NCBI GenBank assembly: GCA_024692565.1
Contig: JAILMN010000027.1
Coordinates: 1-64,000, forward strand
Source: Paludibacteraceae bacterium
Lineage (GTDB): Bacteria > Bacteroidota > Bacteroidia > Bacteroidales > Paludibacteraceae
Length of the DNA: 64,000 bases
Reading direction: 5' to 3'
The notes beneath the pieces were generated by a model that was given only the letters and a program-made list of their open reading frames with translations, searched no databases and was not told where the DNA came from. Below are positions 45,242 to 53,531 of this stretch, in pieces. Position numbers and translations under genes: made by a program. The stretch's first letter is position 1, and every line of letters begins with the position of its first letter.

Positions 45242-46291
45242 ATGAGAAAGTATCTGTATTTGGCATTATGTATGCTGTGCTCTGTGGTACTTTTCGCAGA
45301 GCAAATGCCGGAAGGCTATTATGATAGTGCCGATGGCAAAAAGGATTGCGAATTGAAGGGCACATTAAAAGAACTGATACGTGATCATACAGTAATCCCG
45401 TATGGCAAAGGAAATACCAATTGTTCATGGTACGTTTTCTATTACTCCGATCAGGATGAGAATGGTTACTGCATGGATATGTATTGTGACGATTGGCAAA
45501 AATTTACGACTCCCGGCGCAGCTGTTTCAGGTTGCAATATAGAGCATAGTTTTGCTAAATCTTGGTGGGGAGGCGCTAAGAATGATGCCTATAAGGATTG
45601 CTATCATCTGAATCCGTCTAATTCTACTGCTAATAGTGCTCGTAGCAATTATCCTCTTGGGATTCCGGTGAAGGATTTTAAGTCCAATACCGGTTCATTG
45701 AAGGTCGGAAAAATGCATCACCCGACAATGGATCTGGATTTTTGGGTCTTTGAGCCAAAGGATGAGTATAAAGGAGACTTTGCTCGGGCGTATTTTTACA
45801 TGGCTACGTGCTACGGAAAGGACAAAAACGGGAACTATGACGCTACTGTCACTTCGCAATATAAAGGATGGCGTTTAGACAACGATGATGTAGGCTCTAA
45901 ATTTGCTATGCAGAATGATAACTATCTTGAGTTCCAGCCTTGGGAGCAAGAGGTGTTAATTACATGGCATCGTCAGGATCCGGTTTCTGAGAAAGAAATC
46001 AAACGTGCAGACGCAGTAAGCAATTTTCAGCACAATCGAAACCCGTTCATTGATTATCCGTATTTGGCAGAGTTTATCTGGGGAAGCAGAGCCGGTCAGG
46101 CTTTGCCGATGGAGCACCTTGTGTCTTCTTCTGACCTGCGTTTCGTTGTGGGAGTCAGTGATGGCTGGGACGGCACGCAGGACATCAATGGAGTGGAATA
46201 TACTCCTGCGGCAACCAAAATCCTAAAAGACGGTCAACTGCTTATCCTTGTTAACGACGAGGTTTATACCATCACCGGACAACGTCTATGA
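45242..46291 (+). CDS. secreted endonuclease I family protein, copy 3
   Basis: 349 residues with a signal peptide (1-19). The core is recognisable but more divergent: 'NIEHSFAKSWWGG' keeps the His of the EHS motif, 'YHLNPSNSTANSARSNYPLG' replaces the HxxPTD loop, and 'NRNPFIDYPYLAEFIWG' is conserved. More cysteines are present than in copies 1 and 2 (in the first 120 residues), which suggests disulfides. It ends in the shared tail ('TKILKDGQLLILVNDEVYTI'). It starts one base after the copy 2 stop and overlaps the DUF3089 gene by four bases. Confidence 0.87.
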   Translation: MRKYLYLALCMLCSVVLFAEQMPEGYYDSADGKKDCELKGTLKELIRDHTVIPYGKGNTNCSWYVFYYSDQDENGYCMDMYCDDWQKFTTPGAAVSGCNIEHSFAKSWWGGAKNDAYKDCYHLNPSNSTANSARSNYPLGIPVKDFKSNTGSLKVGKMHHPTMDLDFWVFEPKDEYKGDFARAYFYMATCYGKDKNGNYDATVTSQYKGWRLDNDDVGSKFAMQNDNYLEFQPWEQEVLITWHRQDPVSEKEIKRADAVSNFQHNRNPFIDYPYLAEFIWGSRAGQALPMEHLVSSSDLRFVVGVSDGWDGTQDINGVEYTPAATKILKDGQLLILVNDEVYTITGQRL

Positions 46292-47244
46292 ACCGAGCAT
46301 TTTGGCATCTGCTCTCAGGCGTGCTGTTCGTGCTCGTCGTCATCGGCGCGTGGGCTGCGGTAGTATGGCTGTTTCGTAAGCCTGCACCGGACTATTCGCA
46401 GCCGGAACTATGGTATATTTCTTTGCACGACAGCGCCGCAACGGACATATTCTATGTATGCTCTACGGAGACGAAAGATTATATCAATACGCAAGGCGAC
46501 ACGATGCATTTTGCAGACTTGAGCCGCCCCGAAGACCGTGCTGCCTTGCATGCCGAGATGCATGGCGTGGACTCGCTTCTTTGTCCATCCAATTGCAATT
46601 TCTATGCGCCCTATTACCGACAAGCTACAATAGAAGGTCTGATGCGAGATACGGCGCTTTGTGTCCCGCGTTGTGCCCAAGCGACAAAGGATGTGTTGCA
46701 GGCTTTTGATTATTATATGCAGCATCATAATGGCGGTCGTCGCTTTGTGCTGATGGGCTATTCGCAAGGGGCTTTTGCTGTGGTCGAACTGCTCAAACAT
46801 CTTACAGCAGAAGAGGCACAACGGATGGTTGCGGCGTATGTTATAGGCTATCAGGTGACTGCGGCAGACCTGCAATATCCTTTTATTCGTCCGGCACAGG
46901 GTGCTACCGATACGGGCGTGACAATTTGCTATAACTCGGTAGCTTCCACAGAGGCGCAGATTCCTATTCTGTCCGGTCAGACTGTCATTGGTATCAACCC
47001 GGTTAACTGGTGTGCTGATGCGACTCCGGCGACATATATCTTTGATTTCGGCGGCGCGTGCGATACCCTTATGGCAACACTCGATACGGTTACGCACCTT
47101 ACTATTGTAAAAGGCTACCACGGCATTTGTCCGCTTATTCCCTTCTGCGGACGTGAAGGTAACTATCACTGCCTCGAAATACCGCTCTATTATCGTTCTC
47201 TTCGCGAAAACATCGCTCTACGTATAGAAAATTCGCAAAAATAA
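46288..47244 (+). CDS. DUF3089 alpha/beta hydrolase, membrane anchored
   Basis: 318 residues. One N-terminal helix (about 8-30) anchors the protein with the bulk outside the cytoplasm. GYSQG (157-161) is the nucleophile elbow with Ser159. The 'FYAPYYRQ' stretch near 105 and 'NPVNW' near 235 are typical of DUF3089. Six or more cysteines are spread through the periplasmic part. It is probably an esterase or lipase; the substrate is unknown. It is translationally coupled to endonuclease copy 3. Confidence 0.78.
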   Translation: MNRAFWHLLSGVLFVLVVIGAWAAVVWLFRKPAPDYSQPELWYISLHDSAATDIFYVCSTETKDYINTQGDTMHFADLSRPEDRAALHAEMHGVDSLLCPSNCNFYAPYYRQATIEGLMRDTALCVPRCAQATKDVLQAFDYYMQHHNGGRRFVLMGYSQGAFAVVELLKHLTAEEAQRMVAAYVIGYQVTAADLQYPFIRPAQGATDTGVTICYNSVASTEAQIPILSGQTVIGINPVNWCADATPATYIFDFGGACDTLMATLDTVTHLTIVKGYHGICPLIPFCGREGNYHCLEIPLYYRSLRENIALRIENSQK

Positions 47245-47246
47245 TG

Positions 47247-47285
47247 GCATATGCTTGCATATGTCATTTTTTTGTAGTAAATTTG
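47247..47285 (+). promoter_or_regulatory. promoter of the Lrp-trpS run with a doubled GCATATG
   Basis: TTGCATATGTC (47255-47265) and TAAATTTG (47278-47285). A second GCATATG lies at 47247-47253, exactly ten bases before the one in the -33 element, and could be an operator. The site selects the ATG at 47315. Confidence 0.75.
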
Positions 47286-47314
47286 CAGCGTTTTTTAACA
47301 TTTTGATATTTATA

Positions 47315-47773
47315 ATGGAGAAAATTGACGAATTAGATCGTAAGATTTTGAAGATTATCACGCAGAGTGCGCGTATTCCGTTCAAGGAAGTAGCGGAGCA
47401 ATGCGGCGTGAGTAGAGCTGCTATTCATCAGCGTGTGCAGAAGATGTTTGACAACGGTGTGATCACCGGCTCGAGTTATTCGGTGCAACCGAAGATGTTA
47501 GGGTATCAACTATGCGTCTATATCGGTATAACGATGGAGAAAGCATCGATGTATAACCAGGTTATCGCGGCGTTGGAGAAGATTCCGGAGGTAGTGGAGG
47601 CGCAATATACGCTTGGCGCGTTCGGATTGCTGATTAAGGTTTATGCGCGTGACAACGAGCACCTGTTGCATCTGCTGAACTCGCAGATTCAGGAGATTCC
47701 CGGTGTGGCGAACACAACGACTATGACCGCTATCTCGTCACCGATTTATCGTCAATTACCTATTGAAATCTGA
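47315..47773 (+). CDS. Lrp/AsnC family transcriptional regulator
   Basis: 152 residues. The N-terminal winged helix-turn-helix ('LDRKILKIITQSARIPFKEVAEQCGVSRAAIHQRVQKM', about 6-43) binds DNA. The C-terminal AsnC/RAM domain ('YTLGAFGLLIKVYARDNEHLLHLL' near 100) senses amino acids or related ligands and builds the oligomer. It is the only dedicated transcription factor clearly visible in the window. Autoregulation through the doubled GCATATG is inference. Confidence 0.9.
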   Translation: MEKIDELDRKILKIITQSARIPFKEVAEQCGVSRAAIHQRVQKMFDNGVITGSSYSVQPKMLGYQLCVYIGITMEKASMYNQVIAALEKIPEVVEAQYTLGAFGLLIKVYARDNEHLLHLLNSQIQEIPGVANTTTMTAISSPIYRQLPIEI

Positions 47774-47788
47774 TAACTGAATACGATC

Positions 47789-48778
47789 ATGGAGAGAGTA
47801 ATTAGTGGAATACGGCCTACGGGCAATTTGCATCTGGGCAATTATTTCGGTGCGGTGAAGTCGTTTGTGAAGATGCAGGACGAATACGATTGTATGTTCT
47901 TTATCGCCGATTGGCATTCATTGACGACGCACCCCACGCCGGAGAATATACGCAATTCGGTGAAGACGATATTGAGTGAGTATCTGGCATGCGGCATCGA
48001 CCCGCAGAAGGCGCCGATATATGTGCAGAGCGATGTGAAACAAGTGCTGGAGCTCTATCTGTATCTGAATATGAACGCTTATCTGGGTGAGCTGGAGCGC
48101 GTGACGTCGTTCAAGGAGAAAGTGCGCAAACAACCGGATAACGTGAACGCAGGTTTGCTGACATATCCATGCCTCATGGCGGCAGATATATTGATGCACA
48201 AAGCTGATAAAGTGCCGGTAGGCAAAGACCAGGAGCAGAATATGGAAATGGCTCGACTGTTCGCGCGTCGCTTCAACCGCATTTATCAAGTGGAGTACTT
48301 CAAAGAGCCGCAGTCCTTCCATTTCGCGGACAAAGCGGTCAAGGTGCCGGGACTTGATGGAACGGGTAAGATGGGTAAGAGCGAAGGTAACTGTCTGTAC
48401 CTCTGCGACGACGAGAAGACGGTGACCAAGAAAATCATGCGTGCTGTGACTGACCAAGGCCCTACGCAACTCAACCAAGAAAAACCCGAGGTGATTCAAA
48501 ACCTGTTCACGCTCTGCGAGTTGCTCTCCGGCAAGGAAGCCGCAGACTACTATAACGACTTGTACAACAATATGACCATTCGTTACGGCGACATGAAAAA
48601 GCAGATGGCCGCTGATGCGAATACGTTGTTGGCACCTATCCGCGAGCGTATTCTTGCGTATTCGTCCGACGATGCGCTATTGGATAAGATCATGCGTCAA
48701 GGAGCAGAAGCTGCTGCTGCACGCGCAGAGAAAACCATCGAAGAAGTAAGAGAAATCATTGGATTCAGAAAAGTATGA
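47789..48778 (+). CDS. trpS: tryptophanyl-tRNA synthetase
   Basis: 329 residues, class I synthetase. The HIGH-like motif is 'TGNLHLGNYFG' near 11-21, and KMSKS appears as 'KMGKSEGN' near 194-201. 'GLLTYPCLMAADILMHKAD' near 119-137 is the tryptophan-binding region. Length and motifs are standard. It lies 15 bases after the Lrp gene and overlaps the next small lipoprotein gene by four bases. Confidence 0.95.
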   Translation: MERVISGIRPTGNLHLGNYFGAVKSFVKMQDEYDCMFFIADWHSLTTHPTPENIRNSVKTILSEYLACGIDPQKAPIYVQSDVKQVLELYLYLNMNAYLGELERVTSFKEKVRKQPDNVNAGLLTYPCLMAADILMHKADKVPVGKDQEQNMEMARLFARRFNRIYQVEYFKEPQSFHFADKAVKVPGLDGTGKMGKSEGNCLYLCDDEKTVTKKIMRAVTDQGPTQLNQEKPEVIQNLFTLCELLSGKEAADYYNDLYNNMTIRYGDMKKQMAADANTLLAPIRERILAYSSDDALLDKIMRQGAEAAAARAEKTIEEVREIIGFRKV

Positions 48779-49005
48779 AAAAAGGTCTAATCGCACTATG
48801 TGTGGTCTTATTGACCGCTTGTGCCGCCATTGATATCCCGTATATCGACGACGCGTATCATTGGACGAGAGAAAGCACAGCCAAGAGCGCTCCCGCTACA
48901 TCTGTAGCAAGTACCCCGGCAAGCTCCGCACCCGCTTCTTCCGAGCCTGCGTATGAATATGTTAATGTACAAGATACCACCGTCACAATTCGCATAAAGA
49001 AATGA
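48775..49005 (+). CDS. small Ser/Ala/Pro-rich lipoprotein
   Basis: 76 residues. A lipoprotein signal ('VVLLTACAA', Cys16) is followed by a low-complexity linker rich in Ala, Ser and Pro (about 35-60) and a short 'TVTIRIKK' end. It may be a surface or periplasmic lipoprotein attached to the outer-membrane protein encoded next, which it overlaps by four bases. Function unknown. Confidence 0.65.
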   Translation: MKKGLIALCVVLLTACAAIDIPYIDDAYHWTRESTAKSAPATSVASTPASSAPASSEPAYEYVNVQDTTVTIRIKK

Positions 49006-50348
49006 AACGTTCCTTATTCTATATTGCTTTCATCGCCCTTCTGATGGGGCAGGGTGTAGGTGCTCTTCACGCACAGGACTATGCCCGCATGAGTGAACGC
49101 ACGATTCTCGGAACGGCGCGTTATGTAGGTATGAGCGGTGCGATGACCGCTATCGGCGGTGATCCTTCTTCGGTCATAGACAACCCTGCCGGTCTGGGTC
49201 TCTACCGCCGTTCGGAAGTATTGCTGACCATGGGTGGAGCGTTCGACAAAGTGACGCAAGCAGGTACCGGCTCGATGGACAAACGCAACTCGTTCCTTCT
49301 GCCGCACGCTTCGGTCGTATTCAGCATGCCTTTCAACCAACCGGAGAATGACGGTGTGCAGTTCTTCAATTTCATGCTGTCGTATAATCGTTTGCAGACC
49401 TATAATCGCAATTACTATGCTACCGGTGCGAACGAGCGCTCGTTAGGTGCGCTGCTCGCAGGGGCTGATGTAACATGGGACATCCCGTTCTGCGCCGATA
49501 AGTACAATGCTGCGAACTCGCTGAGCCTATACGAATCGGGCTATAAGAACGAGTACTCCATGGATTTCGCGATGAATATATCCAACCAATGGTATGTTGG
49601 TCTCGGTATTCAAGTGCAATCATGGGCGATGGCTTCGGATGCGTTGTATAAAGAGTCTTTCTCGACCATCAATGCCGACGGAAAGAACTATGACATATGG
49701 AATGAGTCCAAAGTGCTCTTCTCAGGTGCCAGCTGTAACCTGTCGGTAGGTATGATCTATCGTCCGTTGTCATGGTTGCGCATCGGTTTCGGCTTGCGCA
49801 CGCCGACCTTAGGCTGGGCATACACCCGTACTTCCGGTACGCTGAGCGCAACGACCGACTCCTTGCGTTATTCCTATGCACCGAACAGGGCAGGACGTGA
49901 CGGAGGATACCATATGCCGCTTTATACTTCCACATCTGTGGCGTTCCAGATAGGTGGGTACGGAATGATATCGCTGCAGTACGACTATTCGCACGCATCG
50001 TTCCAAGACGACATCCACTCGCTTAAAGCCGGTATAGAGATTGTGCCGGTATTGGGTTTGTATATCAATGCCGGCTACACGTATGAGAGTACGTTTAAGA
50101 AAGCCGATCGTATCGTGCCGATGGATCCGAAGTTCGATAGACAAGATACCTATTTCCTGCAACCCCGTTGGACGCAGTACGCTTCGGTCGGAATAGGTTA
50201 CCGCGGTTCGTTCCTGATCATCCAAGGAGCATACCAATATCGTTGGCAGGGCTTGAATCTCTACGCACATGAGAACGCTGCGCCATATGACTTACGTGGG
50301 GAAACACACCGATTTGTCGTCACCATAGGATGGCATCATAATAGATAA
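49002..50348 (+). CDS. FadL/OmpP1-like outer-membrane beta-barrel protein
   Basis: 448 residues with a signal peptide (about 1-24). The mature start 'YVGMSGAMTAIGGDPSSVIDNPAGLGL' matches the FadL/OmpP1 signature (Gly-rich, Asp-Pro-Ser, Asn-Pro-Ala-Gly-Leu). Alternating aromatic beta strands fill the rest. It may transport hydrophobic compounds or assist surface secretion (PorV is a related Bacteroidetes protein). It overlaps the small lipoprotein gene. Confidence 0.75.
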   Translation: MKRSLFYIAFIALLMGQGVGALHAQDYARMSERTILGTARYVGMSGAMTAIGGDPSSVIDNPAGLGLYRRSEVLLTMGGAFDKVTQAGTGSMDKRNSFLLPHASVVFSMPFNQPENDGVQFFNFMLSYNRLQTYNRNYYATGANERSLGALLAGADVTWDIPFCADKYNAANSLSLYESGYKNEYSMDFAMNISNQWYVGLGIQVQSWAMASDALYKESFSTINADGKNYDIWNESKVLFSGASCNLSVGMIYRPLSWLRIGFGLRTPTLGWAYTRTSGTLSATTDSLRYSYAPNRAGRDGGYHMPLYTSTSVAFQIGGYGMISLQYDYSHASFQDDIHSLKAGIEIVPVLGLYINAGYTYESTFKKADRIVPMDPKFDRQDTYFLQPRWTQYASVGIGYRGSFLIIQGAYQYRWQGLNLYAHENAAPYDLRGETHRFVVTIGWHHNR

Positions 50349-50370
50349 TAACCGCAACAGCGCCGAATAA

Positions 50371-50583
50371 CTGATAGGAACCGGAAAACTCAACAATTAT
50401 TATTTAACCGAGTGCAAATGCTTCACTAATGGCGTGCCGGTACTCTACGCCGTGACCCGCGAAAGCGGTAGCGATGAGGTGGCCGGATTACAGAGGAAAA
50501 AGCAGGCCTCAAATCCTATTCTCTGGAAGTTTTCTCGAGTAAGAAGTTATTTCGGCGCTTTTGCAGGTCAACGCAATGAATGA
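50371..50583 (+). other. open stretch of 70 codons without a start codon
   Basis: Between the outer-membrane protein and ubiE, one frame is open for 70 codons and ends in a TGA overlapping the ubiE start. It lacks ATG. It may be chance, leader RNA or a decayed gene end; I do not recognise a family. Confidence 0.2.
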
Positions 50584-51259
50584 AAAACAACACATAGGTC
50601 AGTTATTCGACCGCATAGCAGGCACGTATGACGGGCTTAACCATATGTTGTCGCTTAATATAGACCGTCGTTGGCGAATGAAGACGGTAGCGCTGATGGC
50701 GCCTGCCAAGCACGTACTGGATGTAGCTATCGGAACGGCTGACCTCACTATCGAGATGCTGCGTCGCGGCAAAGCGGAACAAGTGACAGGACTTGATCTC
50801 TCGCTCCACATGATGGAAATAGGTGAGCAAAAATGCGAACGAGCCGGCTACGACGTGAACTTTGTGTTGGGAAACGCGCAACAGATGCCGTTTGAGGATA
50901 ACACTTTCGATGCCGTCACGTGCGCATACGGTTGCCGTAACTTCGCGGACTTGGATGCCGGACTGAAGGAGATGTACCGCGTGCTCAAACCCGGTGGACA
51001 AATCGTCATCCTCGAGTTCTCCTATCCTAATAACCGCTACATCCGCGCGCTGTACGACTTCTATTTCACGCATCTGATGCCGCTCATCGGAAGACTCGTC
51101 AGCCGCGATAAAAAAGCATATACCTATTTGAATCGAAGCGTCAAGTCCTTCTGCTGGGGCGAGGCGTTTGTGCAGCATCTGCACGATATAGGTTTTGTGA
51201 ACGAATCGTTTATAACGCTCACTTTTGGAATCACTACCATTTATACTGCAAACAAATGA
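50576..51259 (+). CDS. ubiE/menG: demethylmenaquinone methyltransferase
   Basis: 227 residues from the ATG at 50576. SAM-binding motif I reads 'VLDVAIGTADLTIEM' near 45-59; 'NAQQMPFEDNTFDAVTCAYGCRNF' (near 101-124) and 'LKPGGQIVILEFSYP' near 140 are strong UbiE signatures. In Bacteroidales the product is menaquinone, used in anaerobic respiration with fumarate. It ends in a four-base overlap with the Dabb gene. Confidence 0.93.
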   Translation: MNEKQHIGQLFDRIAGTYDGLNHMLSLNIDRRWRMKTVALMAPAKHVLDVAIGTADLTIEMLRRGKAEQVTGLDLSLHMMEIGEQKCERAGYDVNFVLGNAQQMPFEDNTFDAVTCAYGCRNFADLDAGLKEMYRVLKPGGQIVILEFSYPNNRYIRALYDFYFTHLMPLIGRLVSRDKKAYTYLNRSVKSFCWGEAFVQHLHDIGFVNESFITLTFGITTIYTANK

Positions 51260-51561
51260 TTAAACACATTATTCTTTGGCGTCTGCGCGCGGAATTAAGT
51301 GCAGAGCAGAAGGCAGCAACAGCGCATGCTATCAAAGAGGGTCTGGAGGGACTCAAAGGAAAGATCCCCGGACTGATGGATATCCATGTGCAGATTGACG
51401 GCCGCTTGGAGACCAGCAATGCCGACATCATGTTAGACGCTACCTTGGATTCGTTCGAATCGCTCAAAGGCTACGCCGTTCATCCGGCGCACGTAGCGGT
51501 AGCAAACGGCATCGTGCGACCCAATACCGAGTTACGAACCTGTTTAGACTACGAAGTATGA
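51256..51561 (+). CDS. Dabb (stress-responsive A/B barrel) protein
   Basis: 101 residues forming a single ferredoxin-like A/B-barrel unit: 'MIKHIILWRL' at the start, a central helix, 'IPGLMDIHVQIDG' near 36 and 'HPAHVAVANG' near 76. These dimeric domains occur in stress proteins and small enzymes; the role here is unknown. It overlaps the gene before and the gene after by four bases each. Confidence 0.85.
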   Translation: MIKHIILWRLRAELSAEQKAATAHAIKEGLEGLKGKIPGLMDIHVQIDGRLETSNADIMLDATLDSFESLKGYAVHPAHVAVANGIVRPNTELRTCLDYEV

Positions 51562-52217
51562 AACGAATCCTCGTGTTAACCCTCATCGCAGCATGTTCGC
51601 TGAGCCTTTTTGCGCGACCGCAACGACGCGAAGTCATCATCGATACGATCTGCAACGCGCCGCTCAAGCAGATGCTTAAGGTTGCTAATCGCTTCTGCTA
51701 TCAGTTCCAGGCCTGCCCGGACTCCTTGTTCTCATGGGCATACAAAGGTATGGAACCGCCTAAAGTGGAAACGGAAAAGACCAAGGAGAGTAGGGATGCC
51801 ATCCAGTTGGTGTACAAAGACCGTAAGTACGACGCGAAGACCAAGACTGGTGACGTGACGCTGGATATCATCGTCTTAGGCGTACGCTGGTGGAAAGATC
51901 AGCATCTGGGAACCAAATATGTACTCTCGCGTCCCGCCAAATCGCAATATCCGCTTACCTCACATATGACCGCTACCTATTCGGGTTCCATCCTCGAAGG
52001 AGGTAACTTCATCATGCGTATGGAGCCTATTTCCGAAGATCAGACGCGTATTCACTACGAATTCAATATCACCTTCGGCAAAGTGCTATCGACATTCATC
52101 TCTGATAAAACATGGCATAACGCTATCGAATGGCGCTTCGAAACGATTCTGGAGAACTTGATTGAATGTGCGGAAACAGGAACGGTCAAAGATAAATGGC
52201 GTGGACCTAAGAAATAA
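51558..52217 (+). CDS. secreted protein, unknown family
   Basis: 219 residues with a signal peptide (1-19). The mature part has 'DVTLDIIVLGVRWWKDQHLG' near 95-114 and a C-terminal 'TWHNAIEWRFETILENLIEC' helix. The overall pattern (beta strands, then one long C-terminal helix) could be a START/SRPBCC-like fold, but I cannot support this by motif. It is the last gene of the run and is followed by a terminator. Confidence 0.65.
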   Translation: MKRILVLTLIAACSLSLFARPQRREVIIDTICNAPLKQMLKVANRFCYQFQACPDSLFSWAYKGMEPPKVETEKTKESRDAIQLVYKDRKYDAKTKTGDVTLDIIVLGVRWWKDQHLGTKYVLSRPAKSQYPLTSHMTATYSGSILEGGNFIMRMEPISEDQTRIHYEFNITFGKVLSTFISDKTWHNAIEWRFETILENLIECAETGTVKDKWRGPKK

Positions 52218-52222
52218 AAAGA

Positions 52223-52250
52223 AAGCTCACCAACCGGTGAGCTTATTTTT
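52223..52250. terminator. terminator between convergent genes
   Basis: AAGCTCACC (52223-52231) pairs with GGTGAGCTT (52236-52244), followed by ATTTTTT on the plus strand; the reverse side has TTTCTTTTTATTTC. Confidence 0.85.
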
Positions 52251-53179
52251 TAGTATCTGCGCTTCGTGTTTCTTGCGCGTTTATGCGAGTCGTCGATGAT
52301 GCGGCATTGCTCGCAAGTACGCCAGCGGTAAGCAATCGTGATACCCAATTGGAACCAACCGTCGTTCCAGTGAATATGCTCCTTACCGTTGCGGTCTGTC
52401 CATTTAGAGAACGGATTAGGGTTTCCTAATTCTACACCGTCCGAGTTTTGGTTGGCAGCCATTGGCCAACCATCCAAGTTCATGTAGTGTGTATCGGTCA
52501 CACCTTCTTGAATCAAGAACTCTACACCAAGCGACCACGACGGGTTGATCGTCCAGTTATAGCCCAGACCCAACTGAATCATCGGCAGAATACCAAACGT
52601 GCTACCCTCAATCATGTGGCGCTCCTTTCCGCCAGGAGTGCTCTTGTAGTAGTAGAACTGATAATTGGTGATGATGCTGGAGGTCAGGGATATACCGCCG
52701 TATATATAGAATCCTGCCTGCCAGAACGGGTAGTACTCCACACCGACAGCCGGCTGAATCATGAACGCGTTGAATTTACGATAGTCGTCACGCGGCGGGT
52801 TAAGATTGTCGAACTTCACTTTGTTATTACCGTTCAGTACACCGCCCATGAGCGTGAAGCGCATATTACAATGATGCCCAACCGGCAACAAGTATCCCAA
52901 AACCAATGAACCGCCGTAGCTGACGTTTTCTTTGTTAAAACCGCCGTTGAACGCTATACCCTCGTTATCGACATCGCCGAAATAATACATCGCATTCGCA
53001 TTGATGCTGATACCGTTAGAAACGAAGAAGTTCTTAACGGTATACAAACCATTACTGCTACGCGGCTTCTGAGACCATACAATCTTCTCATTGTACTTTT
53101 TGGCCTCCATGGTAGTCGTAAGAAGCAGTAATGCGCTCAAAATGAGCAATGTGCGAGATAAATGCGTTCGCATGAACAT
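52250..53179 (-). CDS. outer-membrane beta-barrel-like protein
   Basis: 309 residues from the ATG at 53179; the TTG-initiated longer frame starts inside the -7 box. A signal peptide (about 1-25) is followed by repeated amphipathic strands with Gly and aromatic residues ('GGSLVLGYLLPVGHHCNMRFTLMGG', 'PAVGVEYYPFWQAGFYIYGG'), like the eight-stranded porin or DUF6089-type proteins of Bacteroidetes. The basic tail (KRARNTKRRY) is unusual for a barrel end. Function unknown. Confidence 0.65.
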   Translation of the reverse strand: MFMRTHLSRTLLILSALLLLTTTMEAKKYNEKIVWSQKPRSSNGLYTVKNFFVSNGISINANAMYYFGDVDNEGIAFNGGFNKENVSYGGSLVLGYLLPVGHHCNMRFTLMGGVLNGNNKVKFDNLNPPRDDYRKFNAFMIQPAVGVEYYPFWQAGFYIYGGISLTSSIITNYQFYYYKSTPGGKERHMIEGSTFGILPMIQLGLGYNWTINPSWSLGVEFLIQEGVTDTHYMNLDGWPMAANQNSDGVELGNPNPFSKWTDRNGKEHIHWNDGWFQLGITIAYRWRTCEQCRIIDDSHKRARNTKRRY

Positions 53180-53200
53180 GTTCAAAATTCTTTCAGGGTG

Positions 53201-53231
53201 CAAAGGTACAACAATTTTCCCACATACGCAA
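53201..53231 (-). promoter_or_regulatory. promoter of the beta-barrel gene
   Basis: Minus strand TTGCGTATGTG (53231-53221) and TACCTTTG (53208-53201); leader of about 15 bases. Confidence 0.78.
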
Positions 53232-53260
53232 ATCTTTCTGCATTTTTTTACAAAAAAAAT

Positions 53261-53298
53261 GAAAAAAGACTTATTCTGACGCGAATAAGTCTTTTTTC
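53261..53298. terminator. strong terminator after tRNA-Glu
   Basis: GAAAAAAGACTTATTC (53261-53276) and GAATAAGTCTTTTTTC (53283-53298) form a perfect 16-bp stem with a six-base loop. Confidence 0.88.
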
Positions 53299-53300
53299 AG

Positions 53301-53373
53301 TAGTGCTACCCGGACTCGAACCGGGGTTTACGGCGTGAGAGGCCGTTGTCCTAGGCCACTAGACGATAGCACC
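53301..53373 (-). tRNA. tRNA-Glu (CTC)
   Basis: Acceptor GGTGCTA/TAGCACT with a G1-U72 wobble and discriminator A, D-stem GTCT/GGAC, anticodon stem ACGGC/GCCGT with loop CTCTCAC (anticodon CTC), and T-arm CCCGG-TTCGAGT-CCGGG. As I recall, the same G-U first pair occurs in other Bacteroidales tRNA-Glu. CCA is not encoded. It is monocistronic, with a promoter at 53400-53430. Confidence 0.93.
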
Positions 53374-53399
53374 CGGATGCTTTTTTTCAAAAGCGGGTG

Positions 53400-53430
53400 C
53401 AAAAGTACTGCTTTTTTTTTACATACGCAA
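53400..53430 (-). promoter_or_regulatory. promoter of tRNA-Glu
   Basis: Minus strand TTGCGTATGTA (53430-53420) and TACTTTTG (53407-53400), divergent from the flavodiiron promoter 52 bases away. Confidence 0.75.
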
Positions 53431-53481
53431 ATATTTTGACAAAAAAATGCATTTTTACCTTCACTTTTTTCTATTTCTCGC

Positions 53482-53512
53482 TTGCGTATATCAAAAAATA
53501 GCAGTAATTTTG
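53482..53512 (+). promoter_or_regulatory. promoter of the flavodiiron-rubredoxin pair
   Basis: TTGCGTATATC (53482-53492) and TAATTTTG (53505-53512), with a leader of about 13 bases. Confidence 0.78.
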
Positions 53513-53531
53513 CACAAAATTTTGAAATTCT

